Of a DNA stretch of 64,000 nucleotides, positions 1-8,341 are shown in pieces. The position numbers and the translations under genes were made by a program. Below the pieces are notes generated by a model. That model had not been told where the DNA came from. It did not search any database and saw only the letters and a list, made by a program, of their open reading frames with translations. Position 1 is the stretch's first letter, and each line of letters opens with the position of its first letter. The DNA is taken from the NCBI GenBank assembly GCA_003240775.1, contig QFNI01000001.1, forward strand, positions 165,047 through 229,046, read 5' to 3'. The DNA comes from Mesorhizobium amorphae (GTDB taxonomy: Bacteria; Pseudomonadota; Alphaproteobacteria; Rhizobiales; Rhizobiaceae).

Positions 1-253
1 GCCCGTGCTCGTGCGGTGCGTGACCGTGCCCATGGTCGTGCGAGCAGGCGACGAAGGAGTTCAGGCTTTCCAGCCGGTGCACGCGGCCCGACGCCATCAG
101 CGGGCTGAGCGCACGATAGATCTGGAGCGGCGAGCGCAGGCCGTCCTCGCGCAGACGGTCGAGGATGTCGTAGGCACTGAGCGGCCCGCCCGCCTGCGCG
201 AGCGCGCCGAGCACCAGGGTCTGGTTGCGTGTCAGTTTGCCGGCTTCCGCCAT
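1..253 (-). CDS. zur: Zur/Fur-family zinc uptake regulator, N-terminal part (cut by window edge)
   Basis: The minus-strand frame opens with ATG at 253 and runs off the left edge without a stop, giving at least 84 residues. It reads as the winged-helix half of a Fur-family repressor: MAEAGKLTRNQ, then YDILDRLREDGLRSP and QIYRALSPL (recognition-helix region), ending in a histidine-rich stretch (CSHDHGHGHAPHEHG) where this family places metal ligands. Family knowledge: Zur represses zinc importers when zinc is replete. It diverges from a zinc ABC importer starting at 329 with a candidate operator between them, which favours Zur over Fur or Mur. The C-terminal dimerisation domain lies outside the window. 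Confident for the family, slightly less for the zinc assignment. Confidence 0.85.
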   Translation of the reverse strand, partial: MAEAGKLTRNQTLVLGALAQAGGPLSAYDILDRLREDGLRSPLQIYRALSPLMASGRVHRLESLNSFVACSHDHGHGHAPHEHG

Positions 254-296
254 GAATACTCGCCTGCCTCGCGATGAGGGCTTGATGATGCCACAG

Positions 297-312
297 ATTA
301 TCATGTAATAAC
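297..312. promoter_or_regulatory. Candidate Zur operator between zur and the zinc importer
   Basis: An imperfect AT-rich inverted repeat, ATTATCATGTAATAAC, with half-sites ATTAT and ATAAC, stands out in an otherwise GC-rich sequence. It lies 16 bp before the ATG of the importer ATPase and 44 bp before the divergent regulator. Its GTTAT/ATAAC half-site pattern resembles alphaproteobacterial Zur boxes. The role is inferred from position and shape. Confidence 0.45.
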
Positions 313-328
313 ATCACATCGGAACACA

Positions 329-1201
329 ATGAGCGCCGCGACAGGCCGCGCCCGCGACCCACGCACGGCCCTTTCACCCATGGCGCATCCTCCCGCACTT
401 CGCTTCGACGACCTGACGCTCGGCTATGACGGCCACCCCGCCGTTCACCACCTGTCGGGCGCGGTGGCCAGGGGCGCACTGCTTGCGGTCGTGGGCGCCA
501 ACGGCTCGGGCAAGTCCACGCTGCTCAAGGGCATCGTCGGCATCCTCAAGCCGCTCGCGGGCAGCGTTTCGCGCGGGCCCGACAGCCGCTTCGCCTATCT
601 GCCCCAGCAGTCCGAGCTCGATCGCACATTCCCCGCCCGCGTGGTGGACCTCGTGCGCATGGGCCTTTGGCCGGCCCGCGGGCTGTTCGGCCGCTTTCGC
701 GCGGAAGACCATGCGCGGGTGGATGCGGCGCTCGACGCGGTGGGCCTGCGCGGCTTCAACGATCGCGGCATCGACACGCTGTCAGGCGGCCAGCTTCAGC
801 GCGCGCTGTTTGCCCGCGTCGCCGTCCAGGACGCGCCGCTGATCCTGCTCGACGAGCCCTTCAACGCGGTGGACGAAAAGACCGTGGCCGACCTCGTGGC
901 CCTGCTCCACCGCTGGCACGGCGAGGGACGCACGATCATGGTGGTCGCGCACGACCTCGAGCTCGTCGCCCGCCACTTCCCCGAAACGCTCCTGCTCGCC
1001 CGCCGCGCGGTGGCTTGGGGGCCGACACAGACCGTGCTCTCACCCGAGAACCGCCGCGAGGCCCGCCGCTTTTCCGAAGCCTGGGACGAGACCGCTCCCT
1101 GGTGCGAACCCCACGCGCACGCGCCCCACCTCCATGCCGTGGATGGCGGGCACGACCACGGCCATCACCACCACCACACGCGCCGGCCGGACGCCGCCTG
1201 A
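329..1201 (+). CDS. aztA: Zinc ABC transporter ATP-binding protein (AztA/ZnuC type)
   Basis: ATPase of a zinc importer, 290 residues. Visible motifs are Walker A GANGSGKST (about residue 56), signature LSGGQLQRA, Walker B LILLDEPFNAVD and the H-loop region VVAHDLE. The C-terminus is unusual, a histidine-rich tail (GGHDHGHHHHH) probably able to bind metal. It overlaps the permease start by one base (TGATG) and is followed by a His-rich solute-binding protein, so the three genes form one operon. The start at 329 has a weak GGAA upstream; ATG 380 (MAHPPALRF) is a possible alternative closer to the usual family start. AztA rather than ZnuC is chosen from the overall sequence feel of all three subunits; the zinc role rests also on the Zur neighbour. 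Confidence 0.85.
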   Translation: MSAATGRARDPRTALSPMAHPPALRFDDLTLGYDGHPAVHHLSGAVARGALLAVVGANGSGKSTLLKGIVGILKPLAGSVSRGPDSRFAYLPQQSELDRTFPARVVDLVRMGLWPARGLFGRFRAEDHARVDAALDAVGLRGFNDRGIDTLSGGQLQRALFARVAVQDAPLILLDEPFNAVDEKTVADLVALLHRWHGEGRTIMVVAHDLELVARHFPETLLLARRAVAWGPTQTVLSPENRREARRFSEAWDETAPWCEPHAHAPHLHAVDGGHDHGHHHHHTRRPDAA

Positions 1202-2076
1202 TGCTCGCGCTCCACGATTTTCTCGTCGCGCCCTTTGCGGATTTCGCCTTCATGCGCCGCGCGCTTCTCGGCGCGCTGCTCTTGTCGGCCAGCGCATGCC
1301 CGGTCGGCGTGTTCCTGATGCTGCGCCGCATGAGCCTGTCGGGCGACGCCATCGCCCATGCCGTGCTGCCGGGGGCGGCTGCGGGCTTCTTGTTCTACGG
1401 GCTCGCCATCGTGCCGATGACGGTGGGGGGGCTGGTCGCGGGCCTCGTGGTCGCGCTCGCGGCAGCCGCGCTGTCGCGCCTCACGGTCCTCAAGGAGGAT
1501 GCCGCGATGGCCGCCTTCTATCTCGTGAGCCTGGCACTCGGCGTGCTGATGGTCTCGCTGCGCGGCTCGGCGGTGGACCTCATGCACGTGCTCTTCGGCA
1601 CGGTGCTCGCGCTCAACGACGCTGCCCTGATCCTGATCGGGGGCATCGCTACGCTCACCTATCTCTGCCTTTTCGTGTTCTGGCGCGCTCTCGTCGCCGA
1701 GTGCCTCGATCCGCTCTTTCTGCGCTCGGTGTCGCGGTGGGGGGCACCCGTGCACTTCCTGTTCCTGGGCCTCGTGGTGCTCAACCTGGTGGGCGGCTTC
1801 CAGGCGCTCGGCACGCTGCTTTCGGTCGGCCTGATGATGTTGCCTGCGGCGGCGGCCCGCTTCTGGACGAGCCGGGTGGAGACCATGTGCGCGGCGGCCG
1901 TGCTCTTCGGCGCGGTGGCGAGCGTTTCCGGGCTGCTCCTTTCCTTCCATTTCTCGCTGCCGTCCGGCCCGTCGATCGTGCTGTCGGCGGGCGGGCTCTT
2001 GCTTCTATCCATTCTCGCCGGCCCGCGTGGGGTCCTGCGCGAGCGCCTGCGGCCCGCCCAGCACCGGGCGGCCTGA
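1201..2076 (+). CDS. aztB: Zinc ABC transporter permease (AztB/ZnuB type)
   Basis: Integral membrane permease of 291 residues in the ABC-3 family, with about eight or nine hydrophobic segments. Family-typical stretches are FLMLRRMSLSGDAIAHAV near residue 40 and GTLLSVGLMMLPAAAARF near residue 210. The start ATG shares its A with the TGA of the ATPase, implying coupled translation. It would form the inner-membrane channel for zinc delivered by the solute-binding protein encoded just downstream. The permease resembles AztB proteins in its FADFAFMRRALLGALL opening. Confidence 0.85.
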   Translation: MLALHDFLVAPFADFAFMRRALLGALLLSASACPVGVFLMLRRMSLSGDAIAHAVLPGAAAGFLFYGLAIVPMTVGGLVAGLVVALAAAALSRLTVLKEDAAMAAFYLVSLALGVLMVSLRGSAVDLMHVLFGTVLALNDAALILIGGIATLTYLCLFVFWRALVAECLDPLFLRSVSRWGAPVHFLFLGLVVLNLVGGFQALGTLLSVGLMMLPAAAARFWTSRVETMCAAAVLFGAVASVSGLLLSFHFSLPSGPSIVLSAGGLLLLSILAGPRGVLRERLRPAQHRAA

Positions 2077-2102
2077 ACCCTTCCCTCATGGAGCTTTCCA
2101 CC

Positions 2103-3089
2103 ATGTTCCTTCGTCTGCGCAGTCTCGCCCTTCTTGCGAGCGTTATAACATTTGCTTCTCTGCCGGCTCACGCCTCCGAAAAGCTCGATGTGGTCGCGAC
2201 CTTCTCCGTGCTCGCAGACTTCGCCCGCGTGGTGGGCGGCGACCGGGTCGAGGTTTCCACCCTGATCGGTCCCGACGGCGACGCCCATGCCTATGAGCCC
2301 AAGCCGGCGGATGCCCGCGCCATGGCGAGCGCCGACGTGATCCTGGTCAACGGCCTCCACTTCGAAGGCTTTCTCGACCGCCTCGTGGAAACGAGCGGCA
2401 CGAAGGCGCCCGTCGCCGTGCTGACCAAGGGCATCACGCCCATCGACATCACCGATGACGCGCATGCCCATGAAGGCGAGCACGCGCACGAGGAGGGCGA
2501 ACACGCGCACGAGGCGGCCGAAGCCTCCGGCGGCGGGCACGATCACCACGACCACGGCGACCAGGACCCCCACGCCTTCCAGTCGCTGCCCAACGCCAAG
2601 ATCTATGTGCGCAACGTGGCGGATGCCTTCTGCACGGCGGATGCGGCCGGATGCGACACGTTCCGCGCCAATGCGAGCGCCTACGAGGCCGAATTGGACA
2701 AGCTGGACGCCCAGGTGCGCGCGGATGTGGCCGCGATCCCCGAGGCCAGCCGCACGATCATCACCAGCCACGACGCCTTCGGCTATTTCGCAAGAGAATA
2801 CGGCCTCACCTTCCTCGCTCCCGAGGGCCTTTCCACCGAAGCCGAGCCTTCGGCGGCGGATGTCGCCAAGCTGATCTCGGAAGTGCGCGAGGACAAGGCG
2901 GGCGCGGTGTTCATGGAAAACATCACCAACCCCCGCCTGCTCGAGCAGATCGCGTCCGAGACCGGCCTCAAGATGGGCGGCACGCTTTATTCCGACGCGC
3001 TTTCCGGCCCCGATGGCCCCGCTGCCACCTATCTCGACATGGTTCGCCACAACATCGCGACCATCAAGTCAGCCATCAACGGCAGCTGA
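2103..3089 (+). CDS. aztC: Zinc ABC transporter substrate-binding protein (AztC/ZnuA type)
   Basis: Periplasmic cluster A-I metal-binding protein, 328 residues from ATG 2103. That start is preferred over ATG 2088 because GGAG sits 9 bases before it; it gives a clean signal peptide (MFLRLRSLALLASV ... PAHA). Likely zinc ligands are the histidines in DAHAYEPKP and NGLHFEGFL, the histidine in TSHDAFGYF, and the aspartate in YSDALSGP. Between the first two and the third lies a long His/Glu/Asp-rich loop (about residues 118-156), as in zinc-specific ZnuA and AztC proteins. The chaperone gene aztD, which accompanies aztABC in some genomes, is not seen here. Last gene of the zinc operon. Confidence 0.87.
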   Translation: MFLRLRSLALLASVITFASLPAHASEKLDVVATFSVLADFARVVGGDRVEVSTLIGPDGDAHAYEPKPADARAMASADVILVNGLHFEGFLDRLVETSGTKAPVAVLTKGITPIDITDDAHAHEGEHAHEEGEHAHEAAEASGGGHDHHDHGDQDPHAFQSLPNAKIYVRNVADAFCTADAAGCDTFRANASAYEAELDKLDAQVRADVAAIPEASRTIITSHDAFGYFAREYGLTFLAPEGLSTEAEPSAADVAKLISEVREDKAGAVFMENITNPRLLEQIASETGLKMGGTLYSDALSGPDGPAATYLDMVRHNIATIKSAINGS

Positions 3090-3179
3090 CCGCTTTTCCT
3101 CTCCGTTTTGGGATGGGAGAGGAACACCTCCCATCCGGCGGGGCATTCCCGCCTTGCGGGAGGGTGCGGGACCGTCTAG

Positions 3180-3375
3180 GCTTCCTCCCGTGATGGTGCC
3201 CCACGCCAGCGCAAGCGGGCCGGGGTGAAAAGGGAACAGGGTGAGGAGGATTTCCTCCGATGCCCGGGCTGCCCCCGCAACTGTGAGCGGCGAGCCCGCA
3301 TCCGATGCCACTGGCTGATGCCGGGAAGGCGGATGCGCGGCCGAGACCCGCGAGCCAGGAGACCTGCCATCACAA
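3180..3375 (+). promoter_or_regulatory. Cobalamin (AdoCbl) riboswitch
   Basis: The conserved blocks appear in the correct order: GGTGCC near 3195, AAAAGGGAACAGGGTGAG (3229-3245), the B12-box core GCTGCCCCCGCAACTGTGA (about 3269-3287), GCCACTG (3307-3313), CCGGGAAGGC (3321-3330) and GAGCCAGGAGACCTGCC (3352-3368). Family knowledge: cobalamin binding lowers expression of the genes that follow. Here these are a DUF1636 protein and a B12-type ABC importer, which fits feedback control of uptake. About 130 bases separate the aptamer from the first start codon, room for the expression platform. Confidence 0.95.
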
Positions 3376-3502
3376 GGTTTACGCAGCCGGACGGGGTGTT
3401 CCGGAAAGAAACGTGCCTGCGCGCGCCCTTGGGGCTGCCGCGCCTGCCGCTTCCTTCCACGCTCCCCATCCGCAACGGCCCGACAGGCGGGCAGGGGAGG
3501 GC

Positions 3503-3871
3503 ATGATGATCGAGACGCGTCACGACGTGATCGTGTGCACCCGCTGCCGCACCGACGACGGCGCCCGGCCCGGCCCCGAACTCATGGCCATGCTCGCCCC
3601 GCGCCTCGACGCGGACATTTGGCGCGTTGCAGGCGTGGAATGCCTCGCCGGCTGCGAGCGCCCGCTCGCTGTGGGCTTTCGCGCGCCCGAGAAGGCAGCC
3701 TTCCTGTTCGGCGACATCGTGCCAGCAGCCGACTGCGAGGGCCTGGCCGAGTTCGCCGCCTTCTATGCCAGCCTCCCTGATGGCTGGTGCAACGAAGGCC
3801 AGCGCCCGCTCGCGTTGCGCAACAAGACGCTGGCCCGCATCCCCGCCCTCCCGCGGGAGGGCGCGCGATGA
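3503..3871 (+). CDS. DUF1636 family metal-binding protein
   Basis: Small cysteine-containing protein (122 residues) of the DUF1636/COG5469 type. The start is ATG 3503 with AGGGGAGG just before it; a second ATG follows at 3506. Cysteines occur at the N-terminus (VCTRCRTDDG) and in the middle (VECLAGCERP), a spacing like 2Fe-2S thioredoxin-like ferredoxins. The family is often encoded next to cobalamin uptake or synthesis genes, and this copy is first behind the cobalamin riboswitch and overlaps the ATPase start by four bases (ATGA). The biochemical role is not established; a metal- or cluster-binding accessory in corrinoid handling is an inference. Confidence 0.8.
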   Translation: MMIETRHDVIVCTRCRTDDGARPGPELMAMLAPRLDADIWRVAGVECLAGCERPLAVGFRAPEKAAFLFGDIVPAADCEGLAEFAAFYASLPDGWCNEGQRPLALRNKTLARIPALPREGAR

Positions 3872-4665
3872 CGAGCCTTCTCCAGGCGACCAGCCTCAGC
3901 TTCCGCGGCGACGGGGGCGCAGCGCTCGTGGAAGACGTCTCGATCAGCGTCCGTGCTGGCGACCGGCTTGCCATCATCGGCCCCAACGGCGCGGGCAAGA
4001 CCACGTTGCTGCGCATGCTGTCGGGCATGCTGCGCCCCCATCGCGGCGCGGTGCTGCTCGAAGGCGACGACCTTTCGCGCATGAAGCCCATCGCTCGCGC
4101 GCGCCGCATCGCGGTGGTCGGCCAGTCCGACCAGCCCGATCTCAGGCTTTCGGTGTGGGATTATGTCGGGCTCGGCCGCATACCCCATACGGGCCTGCGC
4201 TCGCGCAGCGTGGAATGGGGCATCATCAACGACGCGCTGCGCGCGGCGGGCCTCGAAAGTTTCCGCGACCGCGCCGTGGCGACCCTTTCGGGCGGTGAGC
4301 GCCAGCGCGCCCAGATCGCCCGCGCCATAGCCCAGTCGCCCGACCTTCTGTTTCTCGACGAGCCCACCAACCATCTCGACCCCCGTGCGCGTGCCGAGCT
4401 TCTGGCATTGGTCGCCGGCCTGCCGGTGGCGGTGGTGGCGGTGCTGCACGATCTGCCGCTCGTGTCTCCCTTCGCCACCCATGTCGCGGTCATGGAGCGC
4501 GCGCGGCTCGTGGCGTCGGGCTCGCCCATGGATGCGCTCACGCCGGCCACCGTGCGCCGCGTTTTCGGCATCGACATCCTGCGCCTGCCGCACCCGGCCG
4601 AAAACCGGGAACTGACCGTCTTCGACCTGCCGTCCAAGTCGCAAACCACCACACACGGAGCCTGA
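3868..4665 (+). CDS. ABC transporter ATP-binding protein, cobalamin/iron-complex type (BtuD-like)
   Basis: ATPase of 265 residues. Walker A GPNGAGKTT, signature LSGGERQRAQ, Walker B LLFLDEPTNHLD and the switch VLHDLPL are all present. It belongs to the FecE/BtuD group by its neighbours: a BtuF-like binding protein and a FecCD-type permease follow directly, and a cobalamin riboswitch lies upstream. The start overlaps the stop of the DUF1636 gene. The substrate is inferred as cobalamin or a corrinoid from the riboswitch; the ATPase itself does not tell. Confidence 0.85.
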   Translation: MTSLLQATSLSFRGDGGAALVEDVSISVRAGDRLAIIGPNGAGKTTLLRMLSGMLRPHRGAVLLEGDDLSRMKPIARARRIAVVGQSDQPDLRLSVWDYVGLGRIPHTGLRSRSVEWGIINDALRAAGLESFRDRAVATLSGGERQRAQIARAIAQSPDLLFLDEPTNHLDPRARAELLALVAGLPVAVVAVLHDLPLVSPFATHVAVMERARLVASGSPMDALTPATVRRVFGIDILRLPHPAENRELTVFDLPSKSQTTTHGA

Positions 4666-4669
4666 TCCC

Positions 4670-5617
4670 ATGCGTCGCCTGCTTTTGGCACTTTCGCTTT
4701 CCTGCCTTTCGGGCGTGGCGATGGCCTTTCCCGTAACCGTGGATTCCTGCGGCACACCCCTCACTTTCGACGCAGCCCCCAAGCGCGCCGTGATCCACGA
4801 CCTCAACATGACCGAGATGGCGTTCGCGCTCGGCCTCCAGCCCTCGATCGTTGGCCTTTCCGGCATCACCGGCTGGTACAAGGTCGGCCCCGAATTCGCT
4901 GCCGAACAGGGCTCCATTCCCGAACTCGCTCCGAAATACCCGACGATGGAGAACCTGCTTTCGGTCGAGCCCGACTTCTTCTTCGCCGGCTGGTATTACG
5001 GCATGAAGCCCGGCGGCGACGTCACGCCCGACACGCTCGCGCCGCATGGCGTGAAGACGCTGGTGCTGTCGGAATCCTGCGTCCACCTCGACAAGAACCG
5101 GCCCGCCGCCTCCATGGACCTGCTCTATGGCGACGTGGAGAAGCTGGGCAAGGTCTTCGGCAAGGAGGCGGAAGCCCAAAAGCTCGTGGCAGGCTGGAAG
5201 AGCGAGCTTTCGGACATCACCGCAAAAGTCGGCGGCAGCCGCGGCACGCGCGTGTTCCTCTACGATTCCGGCGAGGACAAGCCGTTCACGGCCGGCAAGT
5301 TCGCCATCCCCACCGCGATGATCGATGCCGCCGGCGGCGAAAACATCATGGCGGACATGGAGACGTCCTGGGGCAACACCGACTGGGAAACGGTCGCTTC
5401 GCGCAACCCCGAATTCCTGGTGCTGCTCGACTACCAGGACGATGCCGGCTACCGGAAGCTCCTCGACTTCCTCAAGAGCCACCCCGCCATGAAGGAAACC
5501 GACGCGGTGAAGAACGAGCGCTTCGTGGCGCTCCGCTATGCCGAACTGACGCCCGGCCCCGCCAACATCGAGGCGATCGCCAAGATGGCCAAGGCCATGC
5601 ACCCGGAAGCCTTCTGA
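4670..5617 (+). CDS. ABC transporter substrate-binding protein, BtuF-like
   Basis: Periplasmic binding protein (315 residues) with signal peptide MRRLLLALSLSCLSGVAMA. The fold-type motifs are those of class III binding proteins for iron-siderophores and B12: RAVIHDLNMTEMAFALGL near residue 40, a conserved VEPDFFFAGWYYG region and PGPANIEAIAKMAK at the end. No lipobox is visible, so it should be soluble. It lies between the ATPase and the permease of the riboswitch-controlled operon, so cobalamin or a precursor such as cobinamide is the likely ligand (inference). Confidence 0.83.
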   Translation: MRRLLLALSLSCLSGVAMAFPVTVDSCGTPLTFDAAPKRAVIHDLNMTEMAFALGLQPSIVGLSGITGWYKVGPEFAAEQGSIPELAPKYPTMENLLSVEPDFFFAGWYYGMKPGGDVTPDTLAPHGVKTLVLSESCVHLDKNRPAASMDLLYGDVEKLGKVFGKEAEAQKLVAGWKSELSDITAKVGGSRGTRVFLYDSGEDKPFTAGKFAIPTAMIDAAGGENIMADMETSWGNTDWETVASRNPEFLVLLDYQDDAGYRKLLDFLKSHPAMKETDAVKNERFVALRYAELTPGPANIEAIAKMAKAMHPEAF

Positions 5618-6631
5618 TTGGCGCGACCGCCGTTTTCCCTGCTGGTTCTCGTGAGCGCGGCGGCAATCGCCGCGCTCGCTTTGCTTTCGGTGGCCTATGG
5701 CTCGACCGTGATCCCGCTTCAAGCGGTGGTGGATGCGCTACGCCATGCGATGGGCCTGGGCGGCACGCAGGGCGAGGGGCCCGTCGGGCGCATCGTGGTG
5801 GAACTGCGCCTGCCCCGCGCGCTTCTCGCCATTGCTGTCGGCGCGGGCCTGGGCGTCGTCGGCGCCTGCCTTCAGACCGTTTCACGCAACGACCTGGCAG
5901 ACCCCTTCCTGTTCGGCCTGTCGTCGGGGGCGGCAGCCGGTGCGGTTTCCGTGATCACCGTCTTCGGTGACCGGTTCGGGATCTGGACGCTGCCCATCGC
6001 GGCCTTCACCGGCGGCATCCTGGCAGCCCTCGTGGTGCTCGTGCTCGTGCTGCGCGTCGAGGGCAGGGGACCCGAGCGACTGATCCTTGCGGGGCTCGCT
6101 GTCTCCTTCCTGTTCACCGCGCTCACCAACTATCTCGTTTTCTCGGGCGATCAGCGCGCGGCCCATTCCGTGCTGTTCTGGACCATGGGGGGCCTGGGGC
6201 TGGCGCGGTGGGGCAATATCGGCTTTGCGGCGCTCGGCGCGCTTTCCATCATCCTTTTCGCGCTCTCCCAGCACCGCAAGCTCGATGCCTTCCTGGCGGG
6301 CGAGATGGCGGCCGAGAGCCTGGGCGTTCCCGTCGCGCGCTTCAGGCTTCTCACCTTCCTGTTTTCGGCCTTTGCCACCGCGATCCTGGTGTCGGTCGCG
6401 GGCGTGATCGGCTTCGTCGGCCTGATGATCCCCCATCTCGCGCGGCGCTTGGCGGGCGAGCTTCACTTCCGCCTGGTGATCCTGTGCGCGCTTCTGGGCG
6501 CGGCTCTCTTGCTTGCGAGCGACCTCGCAGCCCGCACGCTGCTTCCGCCCCAGGAATTGCCCATCGGCATCGTCACGAGTTCGGTCGGCGCGTTCTTCGT
6601 GGTGGCGATGCTGCTCAGAGGGCGGCTCTAG
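5618..6631 (+). CDS. ABC transporter permease, FecCD/BtuC type
   Basis: Membrane permease of 337 residues with roughly ten transmembrane segments and the FecCD signature regions (VVELRLPRALLAIAVGAGL, DLADPFLFGLSSGAAAG, GFVGLMIPHLAR, AARTLLPPQELPIGIVTS). The frame begins with TTG at 5618 immediately after the TGA of the binding protein; no ATG or GTG nearby gives a better start. It completes the riboswitch-controlled importer. The stop codon TAG overlaps the first base pairs of a palindromic repeat (6629-6737). Confidence 0.85.
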   Translation: MARPPFSLLVLVSAAAIAALALLSVAYGSTVIPLQAVVDALRHAMGLGGTQGEGPVGRIVVELRLPRALLAIAVGAGLGVVGACLQTVSRNDLADPFLFGLSSGAAAGAVSVITVFGDRFGIWTLPIAAFTGGILAALVVLVLVLRVEGRGPERLILAGLAVSFLFTALTNYLVFSGDQRAAHSVLFWTMGGLGLARWGNIGFAALGALSIILFALSQHRKLDAFLAGEMAAESLGVPVARFRLLTFLFSAFATAILVSVAGVIGFVGLMIPHLARRLAGELHFRLVILCALLGAALLLASDLAARTLLPPQELPIGIVTSSVGAFFVVAMLLRGRL

Positions 6632-6737
6632 ACCATTTCCGGTGAATCCTTGTTCACCGGAAATGGTCTAGCTTAATGTTTTTGCAGCATTTCCGGACGC
6701 TAAACCGCTTCGCACTTTTGCTGGAAATGCTCTAGGC
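6629..6737. repeat. Two-hairpin palindromic repeat, copy 1 (REP-like)
   Basis: A 109-bp element starting at the stop codon of the permease. Hairpin A (6631-6668) has a perfect 16-bp stem GACCATTTCCGGTGAA and its complement with a 6-base loop. Hairpin B (6686-6731) has a closing stem AGCATTTCC/GGAAATGCT. A second copy of the same length lies at 11399-11507 with 14 mismatches by hand alignment. It sits between convergent genes and could serve as a two-way terminator or transcript stabiliser. Confidence 0.9.
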
Positions 6738-6741
6738 GGGG

Positions 6742-6879
6742 TTATTTGGACTTGCCGCCCTTTTTGCCGAGCTCGGCCTGGGCCGCGGAAGACTTGCGCG
6801 GGTTCTTCTCGCCTTCCTTGGCGGCCTTGGCATTGGCCTTTTGAGCCGTCTCGCTGCCTTTGCCCTTTTTCTCGGCCAT
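6742..6879 (-). CDS. Small basic lysine/alanine-rich protein
   Basis: A 45-residue frame, MAEKKGKGSETAQKANAK at its start and KKGGKSK at its end, on the minus strand. It is supported by a strong ribosome-binding sequence (GGGAGAG, 4 bases before ATG 6879) and a composition typical of small disordered nucleic-acid-associated or stress proteins. Its end is only 5 bases from the palindromic repeat, so the two convergent genes share it. No domain recognised and no function assigned. Confidence 0.6.
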   Translation of the reverse strand: MAEKKGKGSETAQKANAKAAKEGEKNPRKSSAAQAELGKKGGKSK

Positions 6880-6938
6880 CGCTCTCTCCCTTTGTGGTCG
6901 GAAGGAAAGCCGGGCGCGGCGGGAAGTTCCGCGGTGGC

Positions 6939-8201
6939 CTATGCCAGCGCCAGGATCGCCCGGAAGTCGTTCACGTTGGTGCCCGTCGGACCCGGCACGA
7001 ACAGGTCTCCCAGCCGATGGAAGGCTGACCAGCAGTCGTTGCCCGCCAGGAATGCGTGGGGGTCGAGGCCCATGCCCCGCAGCCGCGCGGCACTCGTGCC
7101 ATCCGCGAACGCGCCCGCATTGTCTTCGGAACCGTCGATCCCATCCGTGTCGGCCGCAAGCGCGTGGAGCCCGTCCACGCCCTCGATGCCGAGCGCGAGC
7201 GAAAGCAGGAATTCCGTGTTGCGCCCGCCCTTGCCCTTGGCGCGCACCGTCACCGTGGTTTCCCCGCCCGACAGGATCACCACGGGCTTGGCGAACGGCC
7301 GGTCGCGCAGCGCCACCTCGCGCGCCAGCGCCGCATGGACCTTGCCGACCTCGCGCGCCTCGCCCTCGATGGCATCCGACAGGATCGCGGCTTCCACGCC
7401 TTCTTCGCGCGCGAGTGCGGCCGCAGCCTCCAGCGACACGCCGGCGGACGCGATGAGCCGCACGCGGTTCCGTGCGAAGCGCGGGTCGTCGGGCCGGGGC
7501 GCGTCGGCCGCGGGCGAGGCGAGATGCGCCATCACGGCGGGCGAAAGCGCGAGCCTGTAACGCTCCACCAGCGCCAGCGCGTCGGCTCGCGTGGAATTGT
7601 CGGGCGCGGTCGGGCCGGACGCCACCTGGGCGGGGTCGTCGCCGGGGATGTCGGACACCACCAGGCTTTCCACGCGCGCGGGCCAGGCGGCGGCCGCCAG
7701 CCTGCCGCCCTTGATGCCCGACACATGCTTGCGGATCGTGTTCATGGCAGCGATCGGCGCGCCGGAGGCGAGCAGCGCCTGGTTGAGACCGATCTCTTCT
7801 TCCAAAGTAAGATCGCCGCCCGGAAACGGCAGCAGTGCGGAGCCGCCGCCGCAGACCAGCGACACCACGAGATCGTCGGGCCCAAGCCCCTTCACCGCAT
7901 CGAACAAGGCGGCCGAGCCTTCGAGACCCGCGGCATCCGGCACGGGGTGGCTCGCCTCGATCACTCGGATGCGCTCGCAGGGCACGGCAAAGCCGCGCCG
8001 CGTCACCACCGTGCCCGTGAGCGGCCCGTCCCAGGCGCGCTCGAAAGCCTGGGCGAGCTGGGCCGCGCCCTTGCCGGCACCCACCACCACCGTGCGACCC
8101 GCTGGCCGCTCCGGCAGGTTGGCGCGCACCGAGCGGTCGGGATCGGCGGCGGCCACGGCGCGGCGGAAGAGGTTTTCGAGAAACAATCGGGGATCGAGCA
8201 T
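6939..8201 (-). CDS. Glycerate 2-kinase (GckA/TtuD, MOFRL family)
   Basis: ATP-dependent kinase that phosphorylates D-glycerate to 2-phosphoglycerate, in the serine cycle or tartronate/glyoxylate breakdown. About 420 residues, the usual size, with an N-terminal DUF4147 domain (GRTVVVGAGKGAAQLAQAF, EASHPVPDAAG, SLVCGGGSALL) and a C-terminal MOFRL domain (VILSGGETTVTV, GKGGRNTEFLLSL, ADTDGIDGSEDNAGA). ATG 8201 (MLDPRLFLENLF) is the chosen start because it aligns with the conserved opening; the frame stays open about 160 bp further upstream. It stands alone, facing away from the gene at 8342. Confidence 0.9.
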   Translation of the reverse strand: MLDPRLFLENLFRRAVAAADPDRSVRANLPERPAGRTVVVGAGKGAAQLAQAFERAWDGPLTGTVVTRRGFAVPCERIRVIEASHPVPDAAGLEGSAALFDAVKGLGPDDLVVSLVCGGGSALLPFPGGDLTLEEEIGLNQALLASGAPIAAMNTIRKHVSGIKGGRLAAAAWPARVESLVVSDIPGDDPAQVASGPTAPDNSTRADALALVERYRLALSPAVMAHLASPAADAPRPDDPRFARNRVRLIASAGVSLEAAAALAREEGVEAAILSDAIEGEAREVGKVHAALAREVALRDRPFAKPVVILSGGETTVTVRAKGKGGRNTEFLLSLALGIEGVDGLHALAADTDGIDGSEDNAGAFADGTSAARLRGMGLDPHAFLAGNDCWSAFHRLGDLFVPGPTGTNVNDFRAILALA

Positions 8202-8341
8202 GGCCACGAGCTTGATGAGGACTTCCCGCCCGCCGTCAAGGGCCTGGGCTCCGTTCACGAAACGGAAACCATGCCCCACACTTCCCTGAAACCCGATTGC
8301 CGGGGCGCTCGTTCCCATTCCAAGGGCAATGGGAGCAGGGT

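Noticed and set aside
1141..1185. Poly-histidine run near the end of the zinc ATPase as a vector tag
   Set aside because: The histidines are mixed with Gly/Asp (HDHGHHHHH), the gene is in a complete native operon, and His-rich tails fit zinc proteins.
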